Below, in pieces: positions 1-9,196 of a stretch of 64,000 nucleotides of DNA. The first letter of the stretch is position 1. The number at the start of each line of letters is the position of its first letter. The stretch lies in assembly GCA_018365455.1 (NCBI GenBank), contig JAGZJZ010000002.1:62001-126000 (forward strand), written 5' to 3'. The DNA comes from Clostridiales bacterium (lineage in GTDB: Bacteria > Bacillota > Clostridia > Lachnospirales > Lachnospiraceae). Below the pieces are notes generated by a model, which worked only from the letters and a program-made list of their open reading frames with translations, ran no database searches and was not told where the DNA came from. The position numbers were made by a program, and so were the translations under genes.

Positions 1-146
1 CTTACTACGATGAGACAGGCGTACAGGCACTGGCTTCCGTTCCGTCAAGAGAAGAACTTCTTGGCAAATTACTTGGAAGTATCCAGTCACCTATTACAAA
101 TCTTGCTCGTGTTCTTAATCAGATTGCAGAAGCAAAAGAAGCTTAA
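1..146 (+). CDS. rplJ: 50S ribosomal protein L10, C-terminal end (partial)
   Basis: Only the last 47 codons are inside the window; the reading frame enters from the left edge (first full codon at base 3) and stops with TAA at 144-146. The translated end contains ASVPSREELLGKLLGSIQSP and finishes with IAEAKEA, which is the usual C-terminal helix of bacterial L10, the segment that carries L7/L12 dimers on the ribosomal stalk. The identification is supported by rplL directly downstream, the conserved rplJ-rplL order. It is cut by the window edge, not broken. Confidence 0.93.
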   Translation, partial: YYDETGVQALASVPSREELLGKLLGSIQSPITNLARVLNQIAEAKEA

Positions 147-221
147 GAATTCAACGTAAAACTTGGAACCGGAAAATCGGATATCCGTAAAAAATTTAAA
201 AATTAAATGGAGGAAAATAAA

Positions 222-596
222 ATGGCAAAATTAACAACAGCAGAATTTATTGATGCTATCAAAGAATTATCTGTATTAGAATTAAACGATTTAGTAAAAG
301 CATGTGAAGAAGAATTTGGTGTATCTGCAGCAGCAGGTGTTGTAGTAGCAGCAGCAGGCGGAGCAGCAGAAGCAGCAGAAGAAAAAGATGAGTTCGACGT
401 AGAATTAACAGAAGTTGGACCAAACAAAGTTAAAGTTATCAAAGTTGTTCGTGAAGCTACAGGCTTAGGCTTAAAAGAAGCTAAAGAAGTAGTTGACGGA
501 GCTCCTAAGGTAGTTAAAGAAGGCGTTTCTAAAGCAGAAGCTGAAGAATTAAAGACTAAATTAGAAGCAGAAGGCGCTAAGATCACATTAAAATAA
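222..596 (+). CDS. rplL: 50S ribosomal protein L7/L12
   Basis: This 124-residue protein is the flexible stalk protein that recruits and stimulates translational GTPases. The N-terminal dimerisation segment (AEFIDAIKELSVLELNDLVK), an Ala/Gly-rich hinge near residues 35-55 and the C-terminal globular domain (VGPNKVKVIKVVREATGLGL, KEAKEVVDGAP) are all present at the normal length. An upstream in-frame ATG at 207 lies inside the Shine-Dalgarno sequence GGAGG, so the ATG at 222, correctly spaced behind it, is taken as the start. It is the last gene of the rplJ-rplL unit here: a strong terminator follows and rpoB is 4.7 kb away. Confidence 0.97.
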   Translation: MAKLTTAEFIDAIKELSVLELNDLVKACEEEFGVSAAAGVVVAAAGGAAEAAEEKDEFDVELTEVGPNKVKVIKVVREATGLGLKEAKEVVDGAPKVVKEGVSKAEAEELKTKLEAEGAKITLK

Positions 597-610
597 TTTG
601 ATGATTAGCA

Positions 611-657
611 ATCCCCGCAGATTCCTGGGTTCCAGGTGTCTGCGGGGATTTTTTTTG
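611..657 (+). terminator. Rho-independent terminator after rplL
   Basis: Perfect 11-bp stem ATCCCCGCAGA (611-621) / TCTGCGGGGAT (639-649) followed by a run of T. It closes the ribosomal stalk transcript before the convergent gene at 669-1436. Confidence 0.9.
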
Positions 658-668
658 TTCTTTATGAA

Positions 669-1436
669 CTATCTCCATTTTAGTGTATAAGAACCATTAC
701 ATGCGGAATTATATCCTTGCCGTAATACCTGAATGTAATAGACGCCGGCTGGAAATACAGATTGGGTAGTTTCTGTTTTCGTGGAATTCACCCGATAAGT
801 CGATGCATTCGTTATTCTGATATAGGGGCTTGGTGATACGATTTTAAATTCAATCCAGTTGTTGTTAGCCAGTGCACCGTATGTAAACCGGATTCTTTGC
901 GGTGCAGGTAAAACAATTTTATACCAATCTGATTTAGTGGAGGATTCACCTAATAACAGGGTTCCCTGTTCCGTTTTATTACGGGGAAGGTTTTTTGCAT
1001 TGGACTGCTTTGAACCGCTTTTATCCGAAATTGCTTTAAAACTGTATTTTAATTTGTAGCTGCTGTCAGTCGTTTTAATGTAGTAAGTTCCCTTTTTTAC
1101 GCAATAGTACTGATTTGAGCTGCTGCTCCCGGCTGTATATTTTGTAAAAGTATCTAATTCCTTTTTCCTGCTGTTGCATAACCGGATTCCCATGGGCCAT
1201 TTATAATTGGTGTAAGTACTATAGCGGTATCCCGAAACAGTAATCAGTCCAGGTTTTGTAACTTTGATTTTATGATATACAGTTTGCGTACTGCCATAAC
1301 TTTTATCTGTATACCATTTGTTATTACGTAGGGACTTTGTCTTGGATGCTGCCAGTGTTGTCATGCCCAGCGCAAGGGTAAGCATGAGTGATAACATTGC
1401 CATAATCATTAGTTTCTGTAAATTTCTCTTTTTCAT
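669..1436 (-). CDS. secreted protein of unknown function with two beta-sandwich-like repeats
   Basis: A 255-residue protein with a clear signal peptide (KKR followed by a hydrophobic stretch ending TLAASK, about residues 1-30). The mature part is rich in Tyr, Lys, Ser and Thr. It appears to contain two related all-beta segments (about 35-130 and 145-255), each with a W-Y motif followed by a KGTYYI- or AGVYYIQV-type strand. This resembles the pre-peptidase C-terminal (PPC) domain seen in many secreted Firmicutes proteins. No catalytic motif, lipobox, membrane anchor or cell-wall repeat was seen. The start is backed by an AGGAGG site at about 1443-1448 on the minus strand, and an extended -10 (TGGTATAAT, minus strand, -10 at 1471-1476) lies upstream. 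It faces rplL convergently. Function is unknown; a surface or matrix protein is a guess. Confidence 0.75.
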   Translation of the reverse strand: MKKRNLQKLMIMAMLSLMLTLALGMTTLAASKTKSLRNNKWYTDKSYGSTQTVYHKIKVTKPGLITVSGYRYSTYTNYKWPMGIRLCNSRKKELDTFTKYTAGSSSSNQYYCVKKGTYYIKTTDSSYKLKYSFKAISDKSGSKQSNAKNLPRNKTEQGTLLLGESSTKSDWYKIVLPAPQRIRFTYGALANNNWIEFKIVSPSPYIRITNASTYRVNSTKTETTQSVFPAGVYYIQVLRQGYNSACNGSYTLKWR

Positions 1437-1777
1437 CTTTGTTTCCTCCTGATAAATTTATAGTTCGTATATTATACCAACAGACATTAAAACAAAGTAA
1501 TAGCATGTATTGAATAGCTGATTTTGTGTTATGAATTATCATGCATAGAAAAATTTAGTTTTAAGAAGCTCAGGTGCCTGGAGATTACAGTAATAATATT
1601 GATTAGTAAAGTTATGAATATATCAGAGATCAAGACGAATATCTTGATTATTTTGTGAATAAAATAACGAAAAGTTTGTGTTGATTTTGGTTAAGTTCTG
1701 TGATAATATAAGATATATCCAAAATGTAATCAAAAAATTACAATAGTTTACCACAAATATGAAAGTGAGGATTTATC
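1437..1777. promoter_or_regulatory. divergent intergenic region with promoters for both flanking genes
   Basis: This AT-rich gap holds no recognisable gene. On the minus strand an extended -10, TGGTATAAT, at about 1471-1479 serves the secreted protein gene. On the plus strand TTGATT (1681-1686), 17 bp, TAATAT (1704-1709) is a plausible promoter for the dehydrogenase at 1778, whose Shine-Dalgarno is GTGAGG. Confidence 0.5.
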
Positions 1778-3289
1778 ATGGGTGATGTTAAGAAACTGGG
1801 TTATTATGTAAATGGTGTGTTTAAAGAATCAAAGACGGAACGTTATACGGATGCCTGCAATCCAAGTACCGGCGAAATCACTGCAAAAGTACCTTGCTGT
1901 ACTTCTGAAGAAGTGGAAGAAGCCATTGCAGCGGCAAAGGCGGCTTTTCCGGGCTGGTCAGGAACACCTGTAATCAAACGTGTTCAGATTCTTTATAAAC
2001 TGAGAGATCTGCTGATCACCCATATGGATGAACTGACAGAACTGGTTGCCAGAGAAAATGGCAAGGCATGGGTTGAGGCAGAGGGAGATGTCCTGAAAGC
2101 GAAAGAAGGAACGGAACAGGCGATTTCTGCACCGTCATTAATGATGGGTGAAAGTCTCATGGATGCTTCCTCCGGTTTTGATACGGTAATGTACCGTGAA
2201 CCCATGGGTGTATTTGCAGGAATAGTTCCATTTAACTTCCCTGCAATGATTCCTATGGGATGGATGACACCAATGTGCATCGCCTGTGGAAATACCATTG
2301 TAATAAAGGCCGCAACATTTACACCTCAGACCTGTATGCGCATCGCTGAATTATATAAGGAAGCAGGACTTCCGGATGGCGTAATCAATATCGTAACCTG
2401 TTCCAGAAATGAAGCGGAAATGTTCTTAGAGCATCCGGATATCAAAGGAATTACTTTTGTAGGTTCAACGGAAGTAGGATTACATATTTATTCAACTGCA
2501 GCAGCAAATGGAAAACGTGTTCAGGCTCTTTGTGAAGCGAAGAATCATGCACTGGTGCTGAATGATGCGCCAATCGAAAGAACAGCAGCCGGTATAATTA
2601 ATGCAGCATTTGGATGTGCCGGTGAACGCTGCATGGCACTTCCGGTAGTTGTAGTCCAGGAAGATATTGCAGATGATCTGGTTCAGGCAATTGTAGAAAA
2701 AGCTAAGGAAATCAAAGTCGGTCCGGCTTATGACAAATCTACTGGTATGGGGCCGGTAGTAAATGAAGGCCATAAGAAGTTTGTCACAAATTGGATTGCA
2801 AAAGGAGTTGAAGAGGGCGCTGAACTGATCTTAGATGGAAGAGAGATTCAGGTTCCGGGATATGAGAATGGCTGTTATGTAGGACCTACGATCTTTGATC
2901 ACGTGAAACCGGGAATGACGATTGGAGACAGAGAAGTATTTGGTCCGGTTCTCTGCATCAAACGAGTGAAAGATTTCGAGGAAGGACTTGCGGTTATGAA
3001 TGCAAATCCCTATGCAAACGGTTCTGTAATCTTTACCCAGAGCGGACATTTTGCGAGAGAATTTGCACGGCGTACGGACGGAGGCATGGTGGGTGTCAAT
3101 GTAGGTATTCCGGTTCCGGTGGGCATGTTCCCGTTCAATGGTCATAAGAAATCTTTCTTTGGAGACCTGCATTGCCTTGGAAAAGACGGATACCGTTTCT
3201 ATACAGAAGGAAAAGTAGTGACAACCCGGTGGTTTGATGAAGAAGAGAAGAAAGCAAAAACAGTTTCTACCTGGGATGGAACTATCTGA
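1778..3289 (+). CDS. mmsA: CoA-acylating methylmalonate-semialdehyde dehydrogenase
   Basis: This 503-residue aldehyde-dehydrogenase-superfamily enzyme matches the MmsA/IolA group, which converts methylmalonate semialdehyde (or malonate semialdehyde) with NAD+ and CoA to propionyl- or acetyl-CoA plus CO2. The N-terminal Rossmann region has PFNFPAMIPMGW, the catalytic cysteine is C285 in FGCAGERCMAL, and the C-terminus has GVNVGIPVPVGMFPF and GHKKSFFGDLH, hallmarks of the MMSDH branch rather than ordinary aldehyde dehydrogenases. No inositol or valine catabolic genes lie beside it; it is monocistronic with its own promoter and terminator, inserted between rplL and rpoB. The exact substrate (inositol, valine or uracil breakdown) cannot be told from context. 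Confidence 0.88.
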   Translation: MGDVKKLGYYVNGVFKESKTERYTDACNPSTGEITAKVPCCTSEEVEEAIAAAKAAFPGWSGTPVIKRVQILYKLRDLLITHMDELTELVARENGKAWVEAEGDVLKAKEGTEQAISAPSLMMGESLMDASSGFDTVMYREPMGVFAGIVPFNFPAMIPMGWMTPMCIACGNTIVIKAATFTPQTCMRIAELYKEAGLPDGVINIVTCSRNEAEMFLEHPDIKGITFVGSTEVGLHIYSTAAANGKRVQALCEAKNHALVLNDAPIERTAAGIINAAFGCAGERCMALPVVVVQEDIADDLVQAIVEKAKEIKVGPAYDKSTGMGPVVNEGHKKFVTNWIAKGVEEGAELILDGREIQVPGYENGCYVGPTIFDHVKPGMTIGDREVFGPVLCIKRVKDFEEGLAVMNANPYANGSVIFTQSGHFAREFARRTDGGMVGVNVGIPVPVGMFPFNGHKKSFFGDLHCLGKDGYRFYTEGKVVTTRWFDEEEKKAKTVSTWDGTI

Positions 3290-3338
3290 TCCGAATATCA
3301 TTGCTCAATTTCATATTGCAGGATAACATAACATAAAC

Positions 3339-3378
3339 GCTGGTGCCAGGAGATCATCTTGGCACCAGCGCATTTTTG
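3339..3378 (+). terminator. terminator after mmsA
   Basis: Perfect 11-bp stem CGCTGGTGCCA (3339-3349) / TGGCACCAGCG (3360-3370), then CATTTTTGTT. Confidence 0.85.
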
Positions 3379-3454
3379 TTCCCGCGTGCAACGAGCCAAA
3401 CGGACACGCTGGCGTGTCCATTTGAATTATCTGTAGTGCCACCCGGCATAAATA
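3372..3454 (-). repeat. composite dispersed repeat (REP-like), two modules
   Basis: Reading the minus strand, one module (3434-3454) is ATTTATGCCGGGTGGCACTA and a second (3372-3396) contains GCTCGTTGCACGCGGGAAC. The first recurs at 44627-44647 and 46191-46210, the second at 48537-48561. Between them is a perfect 8-bp inverted repeat GGACACGC/GCGTGTCC (3402-3419). No coding potential. It looks like a small dispersed extragenic palindromic element; its family was not identified. Confidence 0.55.
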
Positions 3455-3487
3455 CGCTCTAGATTTGCTATATATGGAAAATTTGAT

Positions 3488-3516
3488 TTGGTTAATCTTA
3501 CCAAATCATGTATAAT
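3488..3516 (+). promoter_or_regulatory. promoter of the D,D-carboxypeptidase gene
   Basis: TTGGTT (3488-3493), 17-bp spacer, TATAAT (3511-3516). A leader of about 95 nt separates it from the start codon at 3617. The whole 3290-3616 gap contains only the terminator, the repeat and this promoter. Confidence 0.65.
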
Positions 3517-3616
3517 ATTTCTAAGAGGCAAAGGGTGTTTTAAATTTGCTTTGTGATAGCGGGAATGAATTTTCAAACCCGCTCTGGTTAGAAAGCCGAA
3601 GTGGGGGTAGAGTTAG

Positions 3617-5146
3617 ATGAAATATGTAAAGAAGAGGTTTTTTATTCTGTTCACATTAATTCTGATTATGTTGTTGGGAGGATCTGCTGTATGCCGGGCG
3701 GATGCAGCCTGGAAGCATAAAAGTACAGGCTGGTATTATTATACGAAGAGCGGCAGATTACAAAAAAGCCGCTGGATTGGAGAACGGTATGTAAATTCCA
3801 AAGGAAGATGGATCGTAAGCTTTAAGAAAACCCAGAAAGGTTTCCGCTATAAGAATGGTTCTGAGGGATATCTGAAAAGTCAGTGGAAAACCATTGATGG
3901 GAATCGTTATTATTTTAATAAGAAGGGTTATGCCGTTACACAGGGCTGGGTAGGAAAACGATATCTGGAGGCGAATGGAAAATATGTGGAAGGTCTTGTG
4001 AAAACTTCCAGGGGCTGGCGTTTCCGAAATGATAAGAACCAGTACATAACAAATAAGTGGAAGACGATCAATAACAAACGATGTTATTTCGATAAGAATG
4101 GTTATGTGGTCAAAAATAAAAGAATTACGATAAATAGCATTAAATACAGCTTTGATAAATATGGGTTTATGAAACCGGGTATCCGGACTATTGGCAAAGG
4201 GAAGAAATATCAGAATCAAACCGGAAGCTATCTGAAAAACAGCTGGAAGAAGGTATCCGGCAAATGGTATTATTTTGGCAATAACGGATATATGGTGAAA
4301 AATAAGTGGGTTGGGGACTACTATCTGGGAAGTAATGGGGCAATGGTAAAGAGTACCTTTGTAGGCAGCAAGTTTGTAGATGCTTCCGGGAAAAAGGTAA
4401 CTGCATCTGCATTAAGTCTTTCTGCGCCTTCTGCGGTCTTAATTGATGCAGGGACAGGAAAAGTTATCTATCACAAAAATGCAAATCAAAACCGTCCAAA
4501 TGCCAGTACTACCAAAATAATGACAGCAATACTTGCTTTGGAGTATGCAGGATTGAATGATTCGGTTTCCGTATCGGCGTATGCGGCAGCCCAGGAAGAA
4601 GTCAAGCTGTATATGAATGCCGGAGAGGTCTACCGGATGCAGGATCTGTTGTATGCATTGCTTCTTCCTTCCTATAATGATGTGGCGGTAGCAATTGCGG
4701 AGCATATCAGCGGTTCCGTACAAAATTTTGCGGATCTGATGAATCAAAAAGCAAGAGAGCTTGGTTGTAAAAATACAACATTTGTCACTCCAAACGGACT
4801 GGAGATGGGAAATCATGGATCATCCGCTTTGGATCTGGCGAAGATGCTGCGATATGCCATTAAAAATGACCTTTTTCGCCAGATGATCCAAACCAGGACA
4901 TACAGCTTTTCCTGTCTTACAAACGGCAGGGGCTTTACGGTATACAGCACGGATGAGATGCTGGGACAGATGCCGGGATTCCAGGGAGGGAAAACAGGAT
5001 GGACCACACTTGCCGGTTACTGCTTTGCAGGGGCATTAAGCAAAAATGGCAAGACCTACATTTCTGTGGTATTGGGATGCCCGTCCAGTGAGTCCAGATG
5101 GAGAGATACCCGCGCGCTGTTAAACTATGGTGCCGCTAATTATTGA
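3617..5146 (+). CDS. secreted D-alanyl-D-alanine carboxypeptidase with N-terminal cell-wall-binding repeats
   Basis: A 509-residue exported enzyme of peptidase family S11 (DacA/DacF-like) that trims the terminal D-Ala from peptidoglycan stem peptides. After a signal peptide (about 1-29) come roughly ten WYYY/WKTI-type aromatic repeats (about residues 31-260), resembling choline- or glucan-binding repeats that tether proteins to the wall. The penicillin-binding fold occupies about 265-509, with all three active-site motifs: S297-T-T-K300, S352-Y-N354 and K459-T-G461. The usual C-terminal membrane-anchoring amphipathic domain of DacA is absent, so the repeats probably take over localisation. 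It sits alone between mmsA and rpoB. The start follows a GGGGGT ribosome site. Confidence 0.88.
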   Translation: MKYVKKRFFILFTLILIMLLGGSAVCRADAAWKHKSTGWYYYTKSGRLQKSRWIGERYVNSKGRWIVSFKKTQKGFRYKNGSEGYLKSQWKTIDGNRYYFNKKGYAVTQGWVGKRYLEANGKYVEGLVKTSRGWRFRNDKNQYITNKWKTINNKRCYFDKNGYVVKNKRITINSIKYSFDKYGFMKPGIRTIGKGKKYQNQTGSYLKNSWKKVSGKWYYFGNNGYMVKNKWVGDYYLGSNGAMVKSTFVGSKFVDASGKKVTASALSLSAPSAVLIDAGTGKVIYHKNANQNRPNASTTKIMTAILALEYAGLNDSVSVSAYAAAQEEVKLYMNAGEVYRMQDLLYALLLPSYNDVAVAIAEHISGSVQNFADLMNQKARELGCKNTTFVTPNGLEMGNHGSSALDLAKMLRYAIKNDLFRQMIQTRTYSFSCLTNGRGFTVYSTDEMLGQMPGFQGGKTGWTTLAGYCFAGALSKNGKTYISVVLGCPSSESRWRDTRALLNYGAANY

Positions 5147-5184
5147 TGTCCAAATTGTACCAATTTAAAACCAATTTTCTATGA

Positions 5185-5222
5185 AAAAACTGCTTGACAG
5201 CAGTTTTTCTTTATGATAAAGT
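5185..5222 (+). promoter_or_regulatory. rpoB promoter whose -35 box is the loop of a terminator-like hairpin
   Basis: A perfect 9-bp stem AAAAACTGC (5185-5193) / GCAGTTTTT (5200-5208) encloses a 6-base loop that is exactly TTGACA (5194-5199). A 17-bp spacer then leads to an extended -10, TGA-TAAAGT (-10 at 5217-5222). As RNA from the upstream carboxypeptidase gene this is a short U-tailed terminator; as DNA it is the -35 of the rpoBC promoter. Confidence 0.65.
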
Positions 5223-5330
5223 GGAAGATGCACTATTGTGCAGGATTGTGCCCAAGGGTATCATTATGCCCAAAACCGGGTTGTTGGAAATAGTTTATAT
5301 TTATATAGAAAGAACAGGGGTGAAACGTCA

Positions 5331-8300
5331 ATGGAGAAAAACAGGATACGACCAATCAAAAGCGGCAAAAGCTTTCGTATGAGTTACTCAAGACAAAAAG
5401 AGGTTCTGGAAATGCCCAATTTGATTGAGGTCCAGAAAGACTCATACCAATGGTTCCTAGACGAAGGAATGAAGGAAGTTTTTGAAGATATCTCTCCAAT
5501 CGCGGATTATAGTGGCAAGCTGAGTTTGGAATTTGTAGATTTCACATTATGTGAAGATGATGTGAAATATTCCATCGAGGAGTGCAAGGAGAGAGATGCA
5601 ACATTTGCTGCACCGTTAAAGGTTAGGGTGAGACTTCATAATAAAGAGAATGACGAAATCAATGAACATGAGATATTCATGGGGGATTTACCTTTAATGA
5701 CTGCAACAGGTACCTTTGTAATCAATGGTGCTGAACGTGTTATCGTTAGTCAGTTGGTTCGTTCGCCAGGTATTTATTATTCAGTTGCTCATGATAAAAT
5801 TGGTAAGAAGTTATTTTCTGCTACCGTTATTCCGAACAGAGGTGCCTGGCTGGAATACGAAACTGACTCCAATGATGTTTTCTATGTTCGTGTAGATAGA
5901 ACCAGAAAGGTGCCGATTACGGTATTAATCCGTGCACTCGGCATCGGTACCAATGCTGAGATCATTGAGTTGTTCGGTGAAGAACCAAAGATCCTGGCTA
6001 GTTTAACAAAGGATACATCTGAAAATTACCAGGAAGGTCTTCTGGAATTATATAAAAAAATCCGTCCGGGTGAACCGCTGGCAGTAGAAAGTGCAGAGAG
6101 CCTTATTACCAGTATGTTCTTTGACCCCAGAAGATATGATCTTGCTAAGGTTGGACGTTATAAATTTAATAAAAAGCTTCTGCTTCGCAACCGTATCGCC
6201 GGACATGTGCTTGCAGAGGATGTTGTAGACACTACAACAGGTGAAATTCTTGCAGAAGCAGGTACCGAAGTGACACGTTCACTGGCTGACGATATCCAGA
6301 ATGCGGCAGTTCCTTTCGTTTGGATTCAGACAGAAGAACGCAATGCAAAAGTAATCTCCAGTATGATGGTTGACATTACGAATTTCGTAGATGTGGATCC
6401 AAAAGAAGTGGGTGTTACAGAGTTAGTATATTACCCGGTGCTTGAAAAAATACTGGAAGAAAATGACGATATTGAAGATATCAAATATGCAATCAAGCAG
6501 AATATCCACGAGTTGATTCCAAAGCATATCACTAAGGAAGATATTATTGCTTCCATTAACTACAATATGCATCTGGAATATGGAATTGGCAATGCAGATG
6601 ATATTGATCATTTAGGAAACAGACGTATCAGAGCAGTGGGCGAATTGCTTCAGAACCAGTACCGCATCGGTCTTTCCAGACTGGAAAGAGTGGTACGTGA
6701 ACGTATGACTACACAGGATCTGGAAGGTATTTCACCTCAGTCACTGATCAACATTAAGCCGGTAACAGCAGCGGTGAAAGAATTCTTTGGTTCTTCCCAG
6801 CTGTCACAGTTCATGGATCAGAATAACCCGCTTGGTGAGCTGACACATAAGAGACGTTTATCCGCACTTGGTCCTGGTGGTTTGTCCAGAGACAGGGCGG
6901 GATTCGAGGTTCGAGATGTTCACTACTCCCACTATGGAAGAATGTGTCCGATTGAAACCCCTGAAGGTCCGAATATCGGTCTGATTAACTCCCTGGCAAC
7001 TTATGCCAGAATCAATGAGTACGGATTTATTGAGGCGCCGTACCGTAAAATTGACAAAACAGATCCGTCTAACCCGCGTGTTACGGAAGATGTTGTATAT
7101 ATGACTGCAGACGAAGAAGATAACTATCACGTTGCTCAGGCGAATGAGGCTCTGGATGAAGAAGGACATTTTGTTCATAAAAATGTTTCCGGTCGTTACA
7201 GAGAGGAAACCCAGGAGTATGAAAGAACTACATTTGATTACATGGATGTATCTCCGAAGATGGTATTCTCTGTTGCTACAGCATTGATTCCTTTCCTGGA
7301 AAATGATGATGCTAACCGTGCGCTGATGGGATCTAACATGCAGCGTCAGGCAGTTCCGTTATTGACAACGGATGCACCGGTTGTTGGAACAGGTATGGAA
7401 ATGAAGGCAGCGGTTGACTCCGGTGTCTGTGTAGTTGCCAAAAAAGCAGGAACGATTGAACGTTCCACATCTAAGACTATCGTTATGAAAAATGATGATG
7501 GCTCAAAAGATGAGTATCATTTGACTAAGTTTGCAAGAAGTAACCAGAGTAACTGCTATAACCAGAGACCGATCGTATTCAAAGGCGATCATGTGCAGGC
7601 GGGAGATGTTATTGCTGACGGACCTTCCACACAGAATGGTGAAATTGCATTAGGTAAGAACCCGTTAATCGGATTTATGACCTGGGAAGGTTATAACTAC
7701 GAGGATGCGGTATTGTTAAGTGAAAGACTGGTTATGGAGGATGTGTATACATCTGTCCATATTGAAGAATATGAAGCAGAAGCCAGAGACACAAAATTGG
7801 GACCGGAAGAAATTACAAGAGACGTTCCTGGTGTGGGTGATGATGCTTTAAAGGATCTGGATGAAAGAGGTATCATCCGTATCGGTGCGGAAGTTCGTGC
7901 CGGAGATATCCTGGTTGGTAAGGTAACCCCTAAGGGAGAGACCGAGCTGACTGCAGAAGAAAGGCTCCTTCGTGCGATCTTTGGTGAAAAGGCGCGTGAA
8001 GTCAGAGACACTTCTCTGAAAGTACCTCATGGAGAATATGGTATAGTCGTAGATGCCAAAGTGTTTACCAGAGAAAACGGAGATGAATTATCACCGGGTG
8101 TAAACCAGGCAGTACGTATTTATATTGCACAGAAGAGAAAGATTTCCGTTGGAGATAAGATGGCCGGCCGTCATGGTAACAAGGGTGTTGTTTCCCGTGT
8201 ACTTCCGGTAGAAGATATGCCATTCCTGCCAAACGGACGTCCGCTTGACATCGTATTGAATCCCCTTGGTGTGCCTTCCCGTATGAATATCGGACAGGTA

Positions 8301-9161
8301 CTTGAGATTCATTTAAGTCTTGCGTCAAAAGCGTTAGGATTTAATATATCCACACCGGTATTTGACGGTGCAAACGAAGTTGATATTATGGATACTCTGG
8401 ATTTGGCAAATGATTATGTGAATCTGGAGTGGGATGAATTTAAAGAGAAACATGAGCAGGAACTGCTTCCTGATGTTATGGATTACTTATATGAGAACAG
8501 AGCACACAGAGAACTCTGGAAAGGCGTTCCGCTTTCACGTGATGGTAAAGTAAGACTGCGTGATGGCCGTACCGGAGAGTACTTTGACAGTGCGGTTACG
8601 ATTGGACACATGCATTACCTGAAACTCCATCATCTGGTAGATGATAAGATTCATGCACGTTCCACCGGACCTTACTCCCTGGTTACACAGCAGCCGCTTG
8701 GTGGTAAGGCACAGTTTGGTGGACAGCGTTTCGGAGAGATGGAAGTTTGGGCGCTGGAAGCATATGGCGCATCCTATACACTGCAGGAAATTCTGACTGT
8801 GAAGTCCGATGATGTTATCGGCCGTGTGAAGACTTATGAAGCAATTATCAAGGGAGAAAATATACCGGAACCAGGTATACCGGAATCCTTTAAGGTATTG
8901 TTAAAAGAGCTTCAGTCCCTGGGACTTGACGTGAAAGTACTCAAGGAAGACCAGACAGAAGTTGAAATCATGGAAACCATTGATTTCGGCGAAACAGATC
9001 TGCATTCCGTTATTGAAGGCGAGAAGGGCTACAGTGAGGAAGAACCTCTGGAAGACTTCGGATTTAGTCAGCAGGAATTTGAGGACGGCGAGTTAGTTGA
9101 TGTGGAAGATGAAGAAGAGGAAGCATTTTTAGACCTAGAAGAAGTTCTTGATGAAGAGTAA
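5331..9161 (+). CDS. rpoB: DNA-directed RNA polymerase beta subunit
   Basis: This 1276-residue beta subunit is full length. Typical motifs include SYSRQKEVLEMPNLIEVQ at the N-terminus, the rifampicin region (GSSQLSQFMDQNNPL, then THKRRLSALGPGG), RHGNKGVVSRVLP and the C-terminal QPLGGKAQFGGQRFGEMEVW. The rifampicin positions read as wild type: D496, H506 and S511 correspond to E. coli D516, H526 and S531. A longer open frame exists upstream, but the ATG at 5331 gives the family-typical N-terminus behind an AGGGGTGA site. The C-terminus ends in an acidic tail (EDEEEEAFLDLEEVLDEE). It is co-transcribed with rpoC 35 bp downstream. Confidence 0.98.
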   Translation: MEKNRIRPIKSGKSFRMSYSRQKEVLEMPNLIEVQKDSYQWFLDEGMKEVFEDISPIADYSGKLSLEFVDFTLCEDDVKYSIEECKERDATFAAPLKVRVRLHNKENDEINEHEIFMGDLPLMTATGTFVINGAERVIVSQLVRSPGIYYSVAHDKIGKKLFSATVIPNRGAWLEYETDSNDVFYVRVDRTRKVPITVLIRALGIGTNAEIIELFGEEPKILASLTKDTSENYQEGLLELYKKIRPGEPLAVESAESLITSMFFDPRRYDLAKVGRYKFNKKLLLRNRIAGHVLAEDVVDTTTGEILAEAGTEVTRSLADDIQNAAVPFVWIQTEERNAKVISSMMVDITNFVDVDPKEVGVTELVYYPVLEKILEENDDIEDIKYAIKQNIHELIPKHITKEDIIASINYNMHLEYGIGNADDIDHLGNRRIRAVGELLQNQYRIGLSRLERVVRERMTTQDLEGISPQSLINIKPVTAAVKEFFGSSQLSQFMDQNNPLGELTHKRRLSALGPGGLSRDRAGFEVRDVHYSHYGRMCPIETPEGPNIGLINSLATYARINEYGFIEAPYRKIDKTDPSNPRVTEDVVYMTADEEDNYHVAQANEALDEEGHFVHKNVSGRYREETQEYERTTFDYMDVSPKMVFSVATALIPFLENDDANRALMGSNMQRQAVPLLTTDAPVVGTGMEMKAAVDSGVCVVAKKAGTIERSTSKTIVMKNDDGSKDEYHLTKFARSNQSNCYNQRPIVFKGDHVQAGDVIADGPSTQNGEIALGKNPLIGFMTWEGYNYEDAVLLSERLVMEDVYTSVHIEEYEAEARDTKLGPEEITRDVPGVGDDALKDLDERGIIRIGAEVRAGDILVGKVTPKGETELTAEERLLRAIFGEKAREVRDTSLKVPHGEYGIVVDAKVFTRENGDELSPGVNQAVRIYIAQKRKISVGDKMAGRHGNKGVVSRVLPVEDMPFLPNGRPLDIVLNPLGVPSRMNIGQVLEIHLSLASKALGFNISTPVFDGANEVDIMDTLDLANDYVNLEWDEFKEKHEQELLPDVMDYLYENRAHRELWKGVPLSRDGKVRLRDGRTGEYFDSAVTIGHMHYLKLHHLVDDKIHARSTGPYSLVTQQPLGGKAQFGGQRFGEMEVWALEAYGASYTLQEILTVKSDDVIGRVKTYEAIIKGENIPEPGIPESFKVLLKELQSLGLDVKVLKEDQTEVEIMETIDFGETDLHSVIEGEKGYSEEEPLEDFGFSQQEFEDGELVDVEDEEEEAFLDLEEVLDEE

Positions 9162-9196
9162 ACGTAGGTAGCTAACAATGGAAAGGAGTACCATCA

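Noticed and set aside
5238..5330. N-terminal extension of RpoB by 31 codons
   Set aside because: The extension has no homologous sequence to RpoB proteins and runs through the leader; ATG 5331 has a ribosome site and gives the conserved start.
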